Assembly (NCBI GenBank): GCA_002342685.1
Contig: DDQN01000018.1
Coordinates: forward strand, 33,449-50,907
Direction of reading: 5' to 3'
DNA length: 17,459 nucleotides
From: Vibrio sp. UBA2441
GTDB lineage: Bacteria; Pseudomonadota; Gammaproteobacteria; Enterobacterales; Vibrionaceae
Below the pieces are notes generated by a model, which was not told the origin of the DNA, did no database searches, and was given only the letters and a program-made list of their open reading frames with translations. Below are positions 1 to 6,740 of this stretch, piece after piece (positions within the stretch are counted from its first letter, which is position 1; each line of letters opens with the position of its first letter). Made by a program: the position numbers and the translations under genes.

Positions 1-23
1 GGGTTACGGGTTACGGGTTACGG
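1..23. repeat. GGGTTAC tandem heptamer (about 3.3 copies, cut by window edge)
   Basis: Three exact tandem copies of GGGTTAC followed by GG, ending 7 bases before the first start codon. The array begins at base 1, so its full length is unknown. The G-runs at 7-base spacing could in principle form a G-quadruplex. Short GGGTTAC arrays are, from memory, common intergenic simple repeats in Vibrio. No function can be read from the sequence. Confidence 0.8.
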
Positions 24-29
24 AATATT

Positions 30-878
30 ATGACGAAAAACACACTAAGACATAAAACATATGTCATTATTTTTGGTACACACACAAAAGCAGGTAAAGC
101 GTTCGATCTATGTTTAATCGTTGCAATTCTTACTTCACTCGTAGTTTTGTTGCTTGATTCGGTTCCTAGGTTTTCTCAGCAGTGGTCAGACACATTCCAT
201 TATTTGGAATACGGATTTACACTACTTTTTACCATAGAATATCTCGTAAGGCTTTGGTGCTCACCTAAACCCAAAGCCTATGCAAAAAGCTTTTATGGCA
301 CTATCGATTTGCTTGCCATTCTTCCCACTTATCTCGCAATAATTTTTCCTTCTGCGTCTTTTATGGGTGTAATTAGGCTCATTCGTGTCATGCGAATATT
401 CAGAATACTTAAACTTGTAAGATACTTACAAGATTCAAATATCTTATTACGCACAATGCTTATGTCCCGAAGAAAGATATTCATCTTCTTCAGTACTGTC
501 GCTATTCTGGTGACTATTTTCGGCGCCCTACTCTATGTCATTGAAGGTCCAGAACACGGATTTACTAGTATTCCTCAAAGTATTTACTGGGCCATAGTAA
601 CCATTACGACTGTAGGTTACGGGGATTTGGTGCCTCAAACTGGTATTGGCAAGGCCGTGGCATCTGTCACTATGCTATTGGGTTACTCCATTTTAGCCGT
701 GCCGACCGGTATTATTACTGCAGAACTTAGTCAGGAAATGAGTGCTCACAGAAACTTAGTAAAGTGCCCAAACTGCATGAAAAATGGACATGAATCTGAT
801 GCGTTATTTTGTAAGCATTGTGGCAGTGAGTTAGCCGAGCCAGATAAACGAGTGGTTCCGGTGGTAGATGGCGATTAA
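30..878 (+). CDS. Voltage-gated K+-channel family ion transporter with C-terminal zinc ribbon
   Basis: A 282-residue inner-membrane protein with the six-segment layout of voltage-gated potassium channels. S1 lies near 25-43, S2 near 59-77 and S3 near 90-107. The arginine-rich voltage sensor S4 carries R116, R119, R122, R125, K128 and R131 at three-residue spacing. S5 (about 150-171), a pore helix, the K+ selectivity filter TVGYGD (194-199) and S6 (about 207-231) follow. After S6 there is no RCK/TrkA-N domain. Instead a short tail holds two CxxC pairs (C246/C249 and C261/C264), a zinc-ribbon pattern. The family conducts K+ down its gradient when the membrane depolarises; selectivity for K+ is inferred from the filter. 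The start codon follows the heptamer repeat with only a weak GGA as ribosome binding site. The gene is convergent with asd and shares its terminator hairpin. Confidence 0.88.
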   Translation: MTKNTLRHKTYVIIFGTHTKAGKAFDLCLIVAILTSLVVLLLDSVPRFSQQWSDTFHYLEYGFTLLFTIEYLVRLWCSPKPKAYAKSFYGTIDLLAILPTYLAIIFPSASFMGVIRLIRVMRIFRILKLVRYLQDSNILLRTMLMSRRKIFIFFSTVAILVTIFGALLYVIEGPEHGFTSIPQSIYWAIVTITTVGYGDLVPQTGIGKAVASVTMLLGYSILAVPTGIITAELSQEMSAHRNLVKCPNCMKNGHESDALFCKHCGSELAEPDKRVVPVVDGD

Positions 879-881
879 AAA

Positions 882-910
882 AAAGCCAGATATCTTAGAT
901 ATCTGGCTTT
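882..910. terminator. Bidirectional Rho-independent terminator between the channel gene and asd
   Basis: Perfect 13-bp stem (882-894 pairing with 898-910) with a 3-base loop. Read on the minus strand, the stem is followed by a run of eight T, a strong terminator for asd. Read on the plus strand it ends in CTTTAATTT, a weaker but plausible terminator for the channel gene. It lies between two convergent stop codons. Confidence 0.85.
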
Positions 911-930
911 AATTTGACAGAAACTAGTGA

Positions 931-2046
931 TTACTTTTCGTTAAGTATAATGCGTAAAGTTCGGCGAAGTGGTTCCGCAGCACCCCAAAGCAACTGATCA
1001 CCAACGGTAAATGCGTTAAGGAAATCATCACCCATAGACATTTTACGTAAACGTCCAACAGGTACCGATAGCGTACCAGTTACTTGCGCCGGGCTAAGCT
1101 CTTGCGCAGTAATATCACGCTCGTTCGGGATCACTTTTACCCACTCGTTATGCGACGCAATAATATCTTCGATTTCATCCATCGGCACATTTTGCTTCAG
1201 CTTGATAGTAAGCGCCTGAGAGTGACAACGCATTGCACCAATACGTACACAAGTACCATCAATTGGCACAGGGCTGTTTTCCAGACCTAGAATTTTGTTT
1301 GTCTCTACCGTCGCTTTCCACTCTTCTTTACTCTGGCCATTTTCACGCTTCACATCAATCCATGGGATCAAAGAGCCTGCTAGCGGTGACCCAAATTGAT
1401 CGGTTGGAAAAGAAGAAGAACGAAGCGTTTCAGCTACTTTCTTATCAATGTCCAAAATTGAGCTAGACGGGTCAGCAAGTTCAGAGCTGACAGAGTTGTT
1501 AATCGCACCCATTTGAGAAATAAGCTCACGCATATTTTTCGCACCAGCACCAGAAGCCGCTTGGTAAGTCATGGCGCTCATCCACTCAACCAAACCTTTC
1601 TCGTATAAACCACCAAGTCCCATCAACATCAGGCTTACTGTACAGTTACCACCGACAAAAGTATTGGTTCCGCCTGCAATGCCCTGCTGAATTTGTGCCA
1701 GGTTAACTGGGTCAAGCGTAATAATGGCATCATCTTTCATTCGAAGTGTCGACGCAGCATCAATCCAATAGCCTTTCCAACCAGCTTGTCTCAACGCGGG
1801 ATATACTTTTTCAGTATAACTACCACCTTGACAAGTGATCACAGCATCAAGTTGCTTTAAGCTATCAATATCAAATGCATCCTGCAGCATACCTGCGTCT
1901 TTTCCAAGGAAAGGCGCCGGAATACCCACTTGAGATGTGCTATAAAAAACAGGCTCAATATGGTCAAAATCTTTCTCTTCAACCATGCGTTGCATTAATA
2001 CAGAACCAACCATGCCACGCCAACCAACTAAACCTACTCTCATCAT
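931..2046 (-). CDS. asd: Aspartate-semialdehyde dehydrogenase
   Basis: Asd reduces L-aspartyl phosphate to aspartate-4-semialdehyde with NADPH. This is the branch-point step to lysine, diaminopimelate, threonine and methionine, in the cytoplasm. The 371-residue product has the N-terminal NADP-binding motif GWRGMVGS (8-15), the catalytic cysteine in GGNCTVS (C135), and the conserved R268 and H275 of the substrate-binding/acid-base region in CVRIGAMRCHSQ. These positions match the E. coli enzyme closely. The start is an ATGATG pair. AGGGAG (minus strand, 2060-2055) lies 8 bases before the first ATG, so the longer form is used. The gene runs in the same direction as pyk, 152 bp downstream of it, with no clear terminator between them, so some read-through from pyk is possible. 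No lysine riboswitch was recognised in the gap. Confidence 0.95.
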   Translation of the reverse strand: MMRVGLVGWRGMVGSVLMQRMVEEKDFDHIEPVFYSTSQVGIPAPFLGKDAGMLQDAFDIDSLKQLDAVITCQGGSYTEKVYPALRQAGWKGYWIDAASTLRMKDDAIITLDPVNLAQIQQGIAGGTNTFVGGNCTVSLMLMGLGGLYEKGLVEWMSAMTYQAASGAGAKNMRELISQMGAINNSVSSELADPSSSILDIDKKVAETLRSSSFPTDQFGSPLAGSLIPWIDVKRENGQSKEEWKATVETNKILGLENSPVPIDGTCVRIGAMRCHSQALTIKLKQNVPMDEIEDIIASHNEWVKVIPNERDITAQELSPAQVTGTLSVPVGRLRKMSMGDDFLNAFTVGDQLLWGAAEPLRRTLRIILNEK

Positions 2047-2198
2047 TTCTTACGCTCCCTGTGAATTAAATTTTATCCCTTCCATCTTTAATGATTTATG
2101 CGACATAAAACAAGCTTTTTTTAACAGTTACTGGTAAATAAATCACTAAGCACCTGTTAATGTACAAAAGGTAACTCACAAGCAACTTTAAACCACCA

Positions 2199-3677
2199 TC
2201 AGGCTGCAATTTCATCCTGACTCGGTATCTGACTGTCAGCCACTCTAAGCAATCGACAAACATTAATGTCTCCTACTCCTTCCAACTCCTCTAATTGAGT
2301 AATCAGGATCGAAGAAATGTTGGCGGATTGGGCTTTATTCTCAAGTAGATGTAATATTTGCTGAGCTAATGTTTCTGGCGAGTGAGTAATATAGTCAAAG
2401 TAAGTTGGCGTTACTCCTCGTAAAATCGTCATTTTACTTAACAATTCATGATTGTTACTAAGTGCCCATATCGTTGCATTGCTTTGACACCGAGACATCA
2501 ACAATGGTGTTTCTCCTTTTTGAGTGACAATCGCCACTCCAAGATCATTATGAACCTTAGAAGCCGAGGCCATAGAAGACAAGGCAAAACTCTTACCCGC
2601 ATCACTACATAAATGTTGCAGACTATCCCAACAGCTCGCTAAATTAACCGTATCCAGCTCTGTTCCTTCGGCAATGCGTGCGATCGCCTGAACCGCCTCA
2701 ACAGGATACTTCCCAGCCGCTGATTCTGCAGACAGCATCACCGCATCGGTACCATCAATAATTGCATTGGCAACATCTAATACTTCAGCCCGAGTCGGCA
2801 AAGAATTCTCAATCATGGATTCAAGCATTTGAGTCGCTGTAATTACAGGTTTACCGCAATATCTTGCACGCGAAATTAACGCTTTTTGCACGCTTGGTAA
2901 GCGAGCATCACCAACTTCGACCCCTAAATCACCGCGAGCCACCATAATTACATCAGAAGCCAATATAACTTGGTCCATAGCCTCTTGAGAAGCAACCACT
3001 TCTGCTCGCTCTATCTTAGCGACAATTTGAGCGTTGCAACCCACTTTTTCCGCCAATTGACGGGCGTAATGAATATCTTCAGCATTGCGAGGAAAAGAGA
3101 CCGCAAGGAAGTCCGCATTAAGTGCGGCGGCCGTAGCAATATCTCGTATATCCTTCTCAGTTAATGCTGGAGCAGAAAGCCCCCCGCCTAATAGATTAAT
3201 TCCCTTGCGGTTTGATAATTTACCGTTGTTGAGTACACACGTTTTAACCCATTGTTCATCGACACTTATTTCCACTACACGTAATTGGATACGACCGTCA
3301 TCAAGTAAAAGTGTGTCATTTTCTTTTAAATCTTTAATTAAGTCTGGATAATCCAAACCAACACGCTGCTCATTACCTAGATCCGCCGCCAAGCGACCAT
3401 CGAGATAAAACGATTGACCTTCAATAAGTTCAATTGAGCCTTGTTCAAAACAGGAAATACGAATTTTCGGTCCCTGAAGATCAACCAAAACACCAACACT
3501 TGTTTGCAGTTCGGAGGCAATTTTCCTAACCAAAACGGCACATGCAATATGCTCTTGTGCACTACCATGAGAAAAGTTAAGTCGGACAACATTAACACCC
3601 GACACAATCATTTTAGTGAGTATTTCACGACTCTGACTCGAAGGGCCTAGCGTTGCAACAATTTTAGTTTTACACAT
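2199..3677 (-). CDS. pyk: Pyruvate kinase, PykA type
   Basis: Transfers phosphate from phosphoenolpyruvate to ADP, giving pyruvate and ATP, the last step of glycolysis. The 492-residue protein has the full pyruvate kinase layout. The substrate/ATP site motif VVRLNFSHGS carries R32, N34, S36 and H37, followed by DLQGPKIR (66-73) and a B domain around LLLDDGR (123-129). The catalytic lysine and metal ligand are in KIERAE (K221, E223), and a second ligand is in ARGDLG (D250). A TATQMLESM helix and DGTDAVMLSAESAAGKYP segment follow. Motifs such as KGINLLGGGLSA and LLDDGR resemble E. coli PykA more than PykF. The C-terminal domain is the usual allosteric one but somewhat divergent. AAGG sits 8 bases before the ATG. 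It follows the phosphate-ester transporter gene in the same direction, but a strong terminator intervenes, so it probably has its own promoter in 3678-3746. Confidence 0.93.
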   Translation of the reverse strand: MCKTKIVATLGPSSQSREILTKMIVSGVNVVRLNFSHGSAQEHIACAVLVRKIASELQTSVGVLVDLQGPKIRISCFEQGSIELIEGQSFYLDGRLAADLGNEQRVGLDYPDLIKDLKENDTLLLDDGRIQLRVVEISVDEQWVKTCVLNNGKLSNRKGINLLGGGLSAPALTEKDIRDIATAAALNADFLAVSFPRNAEDIHYARQLAEKVGCNAQIVAKIERAEVVASQEAMDQVILASDVIMVARGDLGVEVGDARLPSVQKALISRARYCGKPVITATQMLESMIENSLPTRAEVLDVANAIIDGTDAVMLSAESAAGKYPVEAVQAIARIAEGTELDTVNLASCWDSLQHLCSDAGKSFALSSMASASKVHNDLGVAIVTQKGETPLLMSRCQSNATIWALSNNHELLSKMTILRGVTPTYFDYITHSPETLAQQILHLLENKAQSANISSILITQLEELEGVGDINVCRLLRVADSQIPSQDEIAA

Positions 3678-3746
3678 ATTAAATACCTTTTAACGACACT
3701 GGAAAAAAGAACAAATCAAAAAGGGGTCAAAAAAAGCAGGTCAAAA

Positions 3747-3772
3747 ATTGCAGGAGCTTATGCTCCTGCAAT
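3747..3772 (-). terminator. Rho-independent terminator of the MFS transporter gene
   Basis: Perfect 11-bp, partly GC-rich stem (3747-3757 pairing with 3762-3772) with a 4-base loop. On the minus strand a run of five T follows. It starts 8 bases after the transporter stop codon and separates that gene from pyk. Confidence 0.88.
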
Positions 3773-3779
3773 GGGTATG

Positions 3780-5159
3780 TTAAAAGCTTGGTTTTTCTTC
3801 GAGTTTAATGGCAGGTTCAGCGTCAATATCAACGACTTTCTTCGCATTCCAGACCGTAAGAGCAAGTAGCAGAGACACGACACCAGCCGCCAGCCAGAAG
3901 TACTGAGCCTGACTAAAATCATATTGCTTAACGCCATCGATTTCAGTAATGCTAATGAGTGATGCCGATATCACTTCCTGACCTGATGCTGCCATATAAG
4001 AAAACAGACCGATAAAGCCCTTTACGGCTCCAACTGCGTTTTTAGGCATTAAATCACATGCGGTAAGGCCTGCCAGGAACACAACCAGTCCACCAATGGC
4101 AAATCCAATCAATCCGAGAGCAATCGCATCAACCATACGACTATCAGGACCAAAGAACATCAGACACATGCCCGCAATATTAGCGATACCATAAAGCAAC
4201 GTAGGGATATGACGGTTAGCGTTAAAGACCTTATCAGAAATAATACCTGACAAAATGGCGCCCGCGAGTCCTGCTATCGGGTAGGTCGACATAGCAAAAC
4301 CGGCATCAATCAGCGTATAACCTTTTGCTTCCTGAAGATAAAGAACAGCCCATGAAGACATGGCATAACGTGACACATACATTGCTGCACAAGCTGCCGC
4401 AATTAACCAAACCGTCGGTTGCTTTAGAATAAACATCTGAGCGCGACGCGTTGCATTTGGATCATTACTTTTCTTGATTTCAGGCTCTTCATCAAACGCC
4501 GTCGCTGCGTCAGGCAAACCATAGGTTTGTGGTCTGTCTTTGAGAATAAAAAACATACTCAATGCGGCAACGATAGCAGCGATACCAGCACCTACAAAAC
4601 CTGCGCGCCACCCTAAATAGCTGACTAGAGTCGCAGTTAAGATCCAAGTGATGCCTTCACCGATATTACGAGAGCCTCCCCATATGGAATAACGACTGCC
4701 TCTTTGTTTAGGAGAGAACCACTGGAATAAAGAAACACAAGACGGTGCCGAGCCCACAGACTGGAACCAACCATTTAAACCCCAGAGTAATACGAAGAAA
4801 AATGCGGTGGTATTAAGACCCATCGCGATGGCAGTCACACCCGAAAGTAAAAGTGAGAACGACATAAAACGGCCAATATTGGCGTAATCAGAAAGAAAGC
4901 CATTCGAAAATTTACCTATCGCATAAGTAAAGAAGAAGGCCGAACCCATAATGCCAAGCTCTTCAATGGACACTATACCCGCATCAAGCATAGGTTTTTT
5001 AACTACGCCTAAACTCATCCGCACTACATAAAAAACGGCATAGCCAAATACCAAGCCTAGAAATACCTGCCATTGATGGTTCTTAAAGCGTGTTTGCATT
5101 GCTTCTTTTGAACCATCCGATAGCGGAAGATCTTGGCGAGTTTTAAAAAAATTAATCAT
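3780..5159 (-). CDS. MFS transporter, organophosphate:phosphate antiporter family (PgtP position)
   Basis: A 12-helix inner-membrane transporter related to GlpT, UhpT, UhpC and PgtP, which exchange phosphorylated sugars or C3 acids for inorganic phosphate. Motifs seen include WQVFLGLVFGYAVFYVVR near the N-terminus and RYAMSSW after the central cytoplasmic loop. With the start used here, the two arginines that bind phosphate in GlpT (R45 and R269) correspond to R47 and R264. The conserved His of helix 5 (GlpT H165, in AHNVGG) is replaced by Arg (R164, in SRNIGE). An ATG four codons upstream (5171) is possible, but its GGAG serves as ribosome binding site for the ATG at 5159 (6-base spacing), and MINFFK aligns with GlpT MLSIFK. 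Divergence from pgtCBA suggests import of phosphoglycerates or PEP; sequence alone does not settle the substrate. Confidence 0.85.
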   Translation of the reverse strand: MINFFKTRQDLPLSDGSKEAMQTRFKNHQWQVFLGLVFGYAVFYVVRMSLGVVKKPMLDAGIVSIEELGIMGSAFFFTYAIGKFSNGFLSDYANIGRFMSFSLLLSGVTAIAMGLNTTAFFFVLLWGLNGWFQSVGSAPSCVSLFQWFSPKQRGSRYSIWGGSRNIGEGITWILTATLVSYLGWRAGFVGAGIAAIVAALSMFFILKDRPQTYGLPDAATAFDEEPEIKKSNDPNATRRAQMFILKQPTVWLIAAACAAMYVSRYAMSSWAVLYLQEAKGYTLIDAGFAMSTYPIAGLAGAILSGIISDKVFNANRHIPTLLYGIANIAGMCLMFFGPDSRMVDAIALGLIGFAIGGLVVFLAGLTACDLMPKNAVGAVKGFIGLFSYMAASGQEVISASLISITEIDGVKQYDFSQAQYFWLAAGVVSLLLALTVWNAKKVVDIDAEPAIKLEEKPSF

Positions 5160-5180
5160 CATGCTCTCCATAGTTAATAA

Positions 5181-5196
5181 CGACCAACAGTGGTCG
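5181..5196 (-). promoter_or_regulatory. 16-bp inverted repeat in the leader of the transporter gene
   Basis: A perfect 6-bp inverted repeat with a 4-base centre (CGACCA-N4-TGGTCG), ending about 21 bases before the chosen transporter start at 5159. As RNA it would form a small hairpin just upstream of the ribosome binding site. As DNA it could be an operator. No T-run follows, so it is not a terminator. Function is unknown. Confidence 0.4.
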
Positions 5197-5360
5197 TCTG
5201 TTCAACGGAATGCATCATGAGAGAAAGCAAATTCGGGCACAAAAGAGACCATTTGAGGCAAAAGTGACACAAATGAATCATAGGCCTGGGTCAAAATTGG
5301 GTTGTTTCTACGCTAAGAAATATTATTTACTGATAAAATTCTCACGATTAATAAGTGTGG

Positions 5361-5378
5361 TGCGTCATTTATGACTCA
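5361..5378. promoter_or_regulatory. 18-bp imperfect inverted repeat, candidate operator for PgtA
   Basis: TGCGTCATTTATGACTCA is an inverted repeat with 7 of 8 positions matching in each arm and a 2-base centre. It lies 76-93 bases upstream of the pgtC start, in the 294-bp gap between pgtC and the divergent transporter gene. Its size and symmetry suit a dimeric Fis-type helix-turn-helix regulator such as PgtA. The assignment to PgtA is inference from position only. Confidence 0.35.
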
Positions 5379-5453
5379 GCATCAATAATAAATTAATTCA
5401 GCCTATGGTTTAGAATTAGAGATAACGCACAAATATTGAGGTTTTGTGGACAC

Positions 5454-6740
5454 ATGCTGAGAATTAAAAGTCAATTAACTAAGTTAGGATTAACATGCCT
5501 TGCTGGATTAACCACTTGTCCATTGTCGGCTGAAGAGAGAGAGTTGGTTATACTAACCACCTTTTCTAAAGAACCTCTGACACCACTAATTATTGAATTC
5601 AATAAGCGTTACCCCGATGTCGAAGTGAAAGTGATTCATCGTCGAAGCCAATCCAGTATCCAATTGCTAAACCGGAGTTATATTCAAGATATCGACCTGG
5701 TATTAAGCTCATCACCTTTTCTGATGCAAAAACTGGCACTAACCAATAAGCTCGTCACCATGCCTCACAATTTTGAAGCACCTCAGTGGCTGACACCTTA
5801 TATTTTACCCCCGCAGAAAAAGGTGGTTCCTATTGGATATTCTGGTGCAGGTATAGTGTGGAACAATGACTATTTAACCGCCCATAAGCTACCAACGCCC
5901 AATCGTTTTAAAGATTTAACGAATCCTGTCTATTTTGGTCATATCACAATGAGTACTCCAAGTCGTTCTGGCACAACACAAATGATGATTGAGAGCATTC
6001 TTCAACACTATGGATGGAAAGAAGGGTGGCAGATAATTTTAAATGTTGCCGCCAATTTTGCCACGATTTCATCTCGTAGTTTCGGCGTTAGTGACTATAT
6101 CGCTAAAGGTGAATTTGGTATTGGACCAACTATTGATAGCTATGCTCACATATTAAAAAATAAGTTTGAACACCTTAGTTTTGCCTATGACCCAGACTTT
6201 ACCTTAATGCCAACCTACATAGCCCAAACCTCACAGCCACACAACGACAAAAACGCACTAAACTTTATAGAGCTACTCCGTTCTGAAGAAGTCCAGTCAA
6301 GCATGGGGGAAAATAACTTTTCTAAGCGTTCAATCAATGACAAGTCTCTTTATAGCGATGGATTCCCCACCCTGTCGATGCATACGATGACCATAAGAGA
6401 AACGGCTGTGAATCAAATTTTCGACCTGGCAATTACCAAACGGCTTCCAGAGCTAAAAGACACCTGGCTCTCTATCATTAGCTTAAAAAAACTATATGGT
6501 CAGCATCCACAAATACTTCGACAGTTAGAAGACATTCAGCAGCAGCTCTTTCGAGTCCCTATTCAGGCGGAGCAGGCTATCGAGCTTGGTCAGGAAATAA
6601 CCGCGAGACAAGAGCCCGACTCCCCATTGAATCAGGCATTACTCGCTGAATTTAACCACCATTTAGGCAACGCACTAGCAAAAGATCTGATGCAGGCAAA
6701 TAACGCATTGAAAGCATTAAAAAGAGACAGCGTGCGATGA
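5454..6740 (+). CDS. pgtC: PgtC-like periplasmic phosphoglycerate-sensing protein
   Basis: A 428-residue exported protein with a periplasmic-binding-protein fold. In Salmonella, PgtC works with PgtB and PgtA to induce phosphoglycerate transport. Supporting motifs are ELVILTTF right after the signal peptide, DLVLSSSPFLMQ, MSTPSRSGT (166-174) and ISSRSFGV (205-212), all strongly resembling Salmonella PgtC as I recall it. The signal peptide (MLRIK, hydrophobic core, PLSA/EE) has a likely signal peptidase I site after residue 26. The LTTC before it does not fit a lipobox, since Thr occupies the -1 position. The frame stays open to a TTG at 5436, six codons upstream, but the ATG at 5454 gives the more normal signal peptide and has GTGGA just upstream. 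The stop overlaps the pgtB start by 4 bases (ATGA), so the two genes are translationally coupled. Confidence 0.88.
   Translation: MLRIKSQLTKLGLTCLAGLTTCPLSAEERELVILTTFSKEPLTPLIIEFNKRYPDVEVKVIHRRSQSSIQLLNRSYIQDIDLVLSSSPFLMQKLALTNKLVTMPHNFEAPQWLTPYILPPQKKVVPIGYSGAGIVWNNDYLTAHKLPTPNRFKDLTNPVYFGHITMSTPSRSGTTQMMIESILQHYGWKEGWQIILNVAANFATISSRSFGVSDYIAKGEFGIGPTIDSYAHILKNKFEHLSFAYDPDFTLMPTYIAQTSQPHNDKNALNFIELLRSEEVQSSMGENNFSKRSINDKSLYSDGFPTLSMHTMTIRETAVNQIFDLAITKRLPELKDTWLSIISLKKLYGQHPQILRQLEDIQQQLFRVPIQAEQAIELGQEITARQEPDSPLNQALLAEFNHHLGNALAKDLMQANNALKALKRDSVR

Noticed and set aside
2121..2160. TTAACAG / CTGTTAA inverted repeat between pyk and asd as a terminator
   Set aside because: The arms are only 7 bp with a 26-base spacer, and no T-run follows in the minus direction.
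5237..5251. Minus-strand TGG-N10-TGC resembling a sigma-54 promoter for the transporter
   Set aside because: Only the GG and GC core fits, the rest of the consensus is poor, and PgtA lacks the GAFTGA loop and a working ATPase needed for sigma-54 activation.
5254..5282. CRP-like GTGA ... TCA pattern in the pgt intergenic region
   Set aside because: The half-sites are spaced by 10 bases, not the 6 required by CRP, and the second half is incomplete.
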